Assembly: GCA_002343335.1 (NCBI GenBank)
Contig: DDSI01000095.1
Location: 1-16,229 of the forward strand
From: Bacteriovoracaceae bacterium UBA2394
GTDB lineage: Bacteria; Bdellovibrionota; UBA2394
Reading direction: 5' to 3'
DNA: 16,229 nucleotides
The notes below the pieces were generated by a model. It was not told the origin of the DNA. It searched no databases and saw only the letters and a list, made by a program, of their open reading frames with translations. The position numbers and the translations under genes were made by a program. Position 1 is the stretch's first letter. Every line of letters begins with the position of its first letter. Below, piece by piece: positions 15,154 to 16,229 of this stretch.

Positions 15154-15387
15154 ACATGAGTTGATTCAATACCAGAGCGCAAATCTCCGAATCAATGAAG
15201 CGCTGGAGTTATCACGAGTAGAAACCGAGGCATTGAAGTCCCTAACCTCTGCACATCAAAATCACCCCTCGAAGTCGCATGCGACACCAGGACCCCAAAT
15301 CGAAAAGTCTAAGAATGTCCCATACATGTCCCGGTGGGGTTGTGGCCGCAATAAAGAGGTGGTATCAAGCCCCTCGGAGATAGAGGG
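15154..15387. other. Intergenic region upstream of the small outer-membrane protein gene
   Basis: These 234 bp hold no convincing gene. One frame is open from inside the antisense of the tRNA to 15391, but it has no plausible start or fold. Two ordered motifs are visible: a 12-bp perfect palindrome GTCGCATGCGAC at 15274-15285, and a direct repeat ATGTCCC at 15315-15321 and 15326-15332, spaced one helical turn (11 bp) apart. Both lie upstream of the gene at 15388 and could be regulator sites. The ribosome site of that gene (GGAG / GAGGG) is at the end of the region. Confidence 0.4.
15166..15195 (-). promoter_or_regulatory. Possible tRNA-Arg promoter
   Basis: On the minus strand TTGATT (15195-15190), 18 nt, then TATTGA (15171-15166) preceded by TGG lies just upstream of the tRNA. 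The -10 match is poor, but the TG before it resembles an extended -10. Position about 12 bp before the mature tRNA end is right for a tRNA leader. Weak call. Confidence 0.3.
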
Positions 15388-15897
15388 ATGATTTTACTAA
15401 GCACCATAGCAATGAGCCTGGGATTGGTCTCGATGAGCGCCACGCTCCAGCCTATGGCATTCACCTACCACGGCCTTATCTCCAAGGACGAGCTTCAGAC
15501 CATTCGAGAGTTTGGCCAAGACTACTACGACGAAGAAGGTCGTATGACCTCCCACCCCGGAGCGGGACTTACTCTGCGATGGGATTACATGCAGCTCACT
15601 TCCATTTATTTTCGAAATTCCTTCAACCGCCATGCGGGTGCTGTGATGGGGGGGCCGAAGGTGAGTTTCACGAAATATTTTACTCTAGGAGCTGTTGCGG
15701 GGGCTTACTTTCGTGAATTCATTCCCGGGATGAAGATCCCTTTTTCCTATCACAATGAATCCATTGAAATTGCGCCCATGATAATGGCCACCGGGTCTGT
15801 CGCCATCAAAATTTATAAAACGCTCTACTTCGAGGTGAATGCAGGATCGAATTACGTTTTGAATTTTTTCACGCCAGGCCTACGCGCCGATTTCTAA
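15388..15897 (+). CDS. Putative small outer-membrane beta-barrel protein
   Basis: A 169-residue protein I do not recognise. Residues 1-18 are hydrophobic and end in SMSA, resembling a signal peptide, but lack the usual Lys/Arg at the start; no upstream in-frame start exists before a TAA at 15352-15354. The rest alternates aromatic and polar residues (LTLRWDYMQLTSIYF, VSFTKYFTLGAVAGAYF, VAIKIYKTLYFEVNAG) in a way typical of a small barrel of about eight strands, and the chain ends in Phe, the usual outer-membrane assembly signal. GAGGG lies right before the ATG, with GGAG about 10 nt upstream. Envelope location is likely; function unknown. Confidence 0.7.
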   Translation: MILLSTIAMSLGLVSMSATLQPMAFTYHGLISKDELQTIREFGQDYYDEEGRMTSHPGAGLTLRWDYMQLTSIYFRNSFNRHAGAVMGGPKVSFTKYFTLGAVAGAYFREFIPGMKIPFSYHNESIEIAPMIMATGSVAIKIYKTLYFEVNAGSNYVLNFFTPGLRADF

Positions 15898-15906
15898 TCA
15901 TTTGAA

Positions 15907-15933
15907 GGGTAAGTTTCCTTAGAAAACTTACCC
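15907..15933 (+). terminator. Stem-loop just after the small barrel gene
   Basis: GGGTAAGTTT (15907-15916) pairs perfectly with AAACTTACCC (15924-15933) around a 7-nt loop, 9 nt after the stop codon. No T-run follows on either strand, so it may protect the mRNA 3' end or cause pausing more than terminate. The stem is plain; the role is inferred. Confidence 0.45.
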
Positions 15934-15980
15934 GATACATGACCTACACATATTGCGAAGGCGAAGCCGAGCCAATGACC

Positions 15981-16019
15981 AGAAAAAAAGTCTGGGCCTA
16001 GCAAGCTAAGCCCAGACTT
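15981..16019 (-). terminator. Strong rho-independent terminator for the right-edge minus-strand gene
   Basis: AAGTCTGGGC (15988-15997) pairs with GCCCAGACTT (16010-16019), and the loop holds an extra TAGC/GCTA pairing. On the minus strand the stem is followed by a run of seven Ts, two of them in the stem base. It stands 22 bp after the stop of the minus-strand gene at 16042. On the plus strand the stem is followed by CGGGTTTTC, so it may also stop read-through from the barrel gene. Confidence 0.85.
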
Positions 16020-16041
16020 CGGGTTTTCAAGGTTTGTTTGG

Positions 16042-16229
16042 TCAGTTTTGTCTCAAGCTTGCAATTTGAGCCTGTTGGCCCTCCTTTTTGGCTTGATCCA
16101 AAATCTCTTTAAAAGGCGCATATCGTTCGTTCATTCGCTTTCCGAATTCCAGCATTTTGCTGATGACGAAGCGCTTCTTTAACTCCTCACGTGGGATAGG
16201 CCGCACATCCACAAGACAGGTCAGCTTAT
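16042..16229 (-). CDS. 3' end of an unidentified gene, truncated by the window edge
   Basis: The minus strand is open in one frame from the right edge to a TGA at 16042-16044, giving the last 61 residues of a protein. The other two minus-strand frames hit a stop at once. The fragment begins KLTCLVDVRPIPREELKKRF and ends in a charged helical tail with QAKKEGQQAQIASLRQN. A strand (TCLVDVRPI) followed by Lys/Glu-rich helices can be seen, but no family is recognisable. A strong terminator 22 bp downstream supports it as a real gene. The 5' part lies outside the window. Confidence 0.7.
   Translation of the reverse strand, partial: KLTCLVDVRPIPREELKKRFVISKMLEFGKRMNERYAPFKEILDQAKKEGQQAQIASLRQN

Noticed and set aside
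15146..15391. Plus-strand 81-codon frame before the barrel gene
   Set aside because: It starts inside the antisense of tRNA-Arg, has no ribosome site and no protein-like pattern; its overlap with the next ATG looks like chance.
1..16229. CRISPR array, insertion sequence, integrase or phage remnant
   Set aside because: No regularly spaced repeats, terminal inverted repeats, transposase or integrase-like protein was found on either strand.

Overview
This window comes from a Gram-negative bacterium with a didermic envelope. Evidence for this is an OmpA-type porin, a TonB-like protein, a lipoprotein with a lipobox, and a small outer-membrane barrel ending in Phe. Base composition is moderate, gene density is high, there are many 4-bp ATGA overlaps, and the glycine decarboxylase is split into two subunits. 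A Bdellovibrionota or other former 'Deltaproteobacteria' origin seems most likely to me, but that is an impression from gene style and not a placement.

Layout, left to right. (1) 1-5114 is an envelope block. It holds a TonB-C-terminal-domain protein (+), an OmpA-family protein with a 13-proline linker (-), a secreted coiled-coil protein (+), and a large lipoprotein (+) with four Ig-like repeats and a PA14-like C-terminal region. (2) 9565-5125 on the minus strand is a complete glycine cleavage operon, gcvT-gcvH-gcvPA-gcvPB. Only the shared lipoamide dehydrogenase is missing. (3) 9664-13938 on the plus strand is a tightly packed six-gene run: hpnH (radical SAM adenosylhopane synthase), a small Sm/SH3-like unknown, a short-chain dehydrogenase, a 6-pyruvoyl-tetrahydropterin-synthase-type enzyme, purK and purE. 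The first two genes and the SDR/pterin pair are joined by ATGA overlaps, as are purK and purE. (4) 13947-16229 holds clpP (-), a HIT hydrolase (+), tRNA-Arg(UCU) (-), a small putative outer-membrane barrel (+), a strong minus-strand terminator, and the 3' end of an unidentified minus-strand gene that runs off the right edge.

How the genes work together. GcvT, GcvH and GcvPA/PB make one enzyme system that cleaves glycine to CO2, NH3 and methylene-THF. The one-carbon units it yields feed purine synthesis, and purK/purE (the AIR to CAIR steps) lie at the end of the divergent operon. HpnH uses SAM to make adenosylhopane. The SDR and pterin synthase pair could form part of a pterin (tetrahydrobiopterin-like) branch. 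Why hopanoid, pterin and purine genes are co-transcribed is the main open question here.

Most of the window is recognisable housekeeping or envelope sequence. I see no CRISPR array, insertion sequence, integrase, phage gene or defence system. No stretch longer than 300 bases lacks a gene. The best candidates for something undescribed are the small Sm-like protein in the hpnH operon and the modular lipoprotein.
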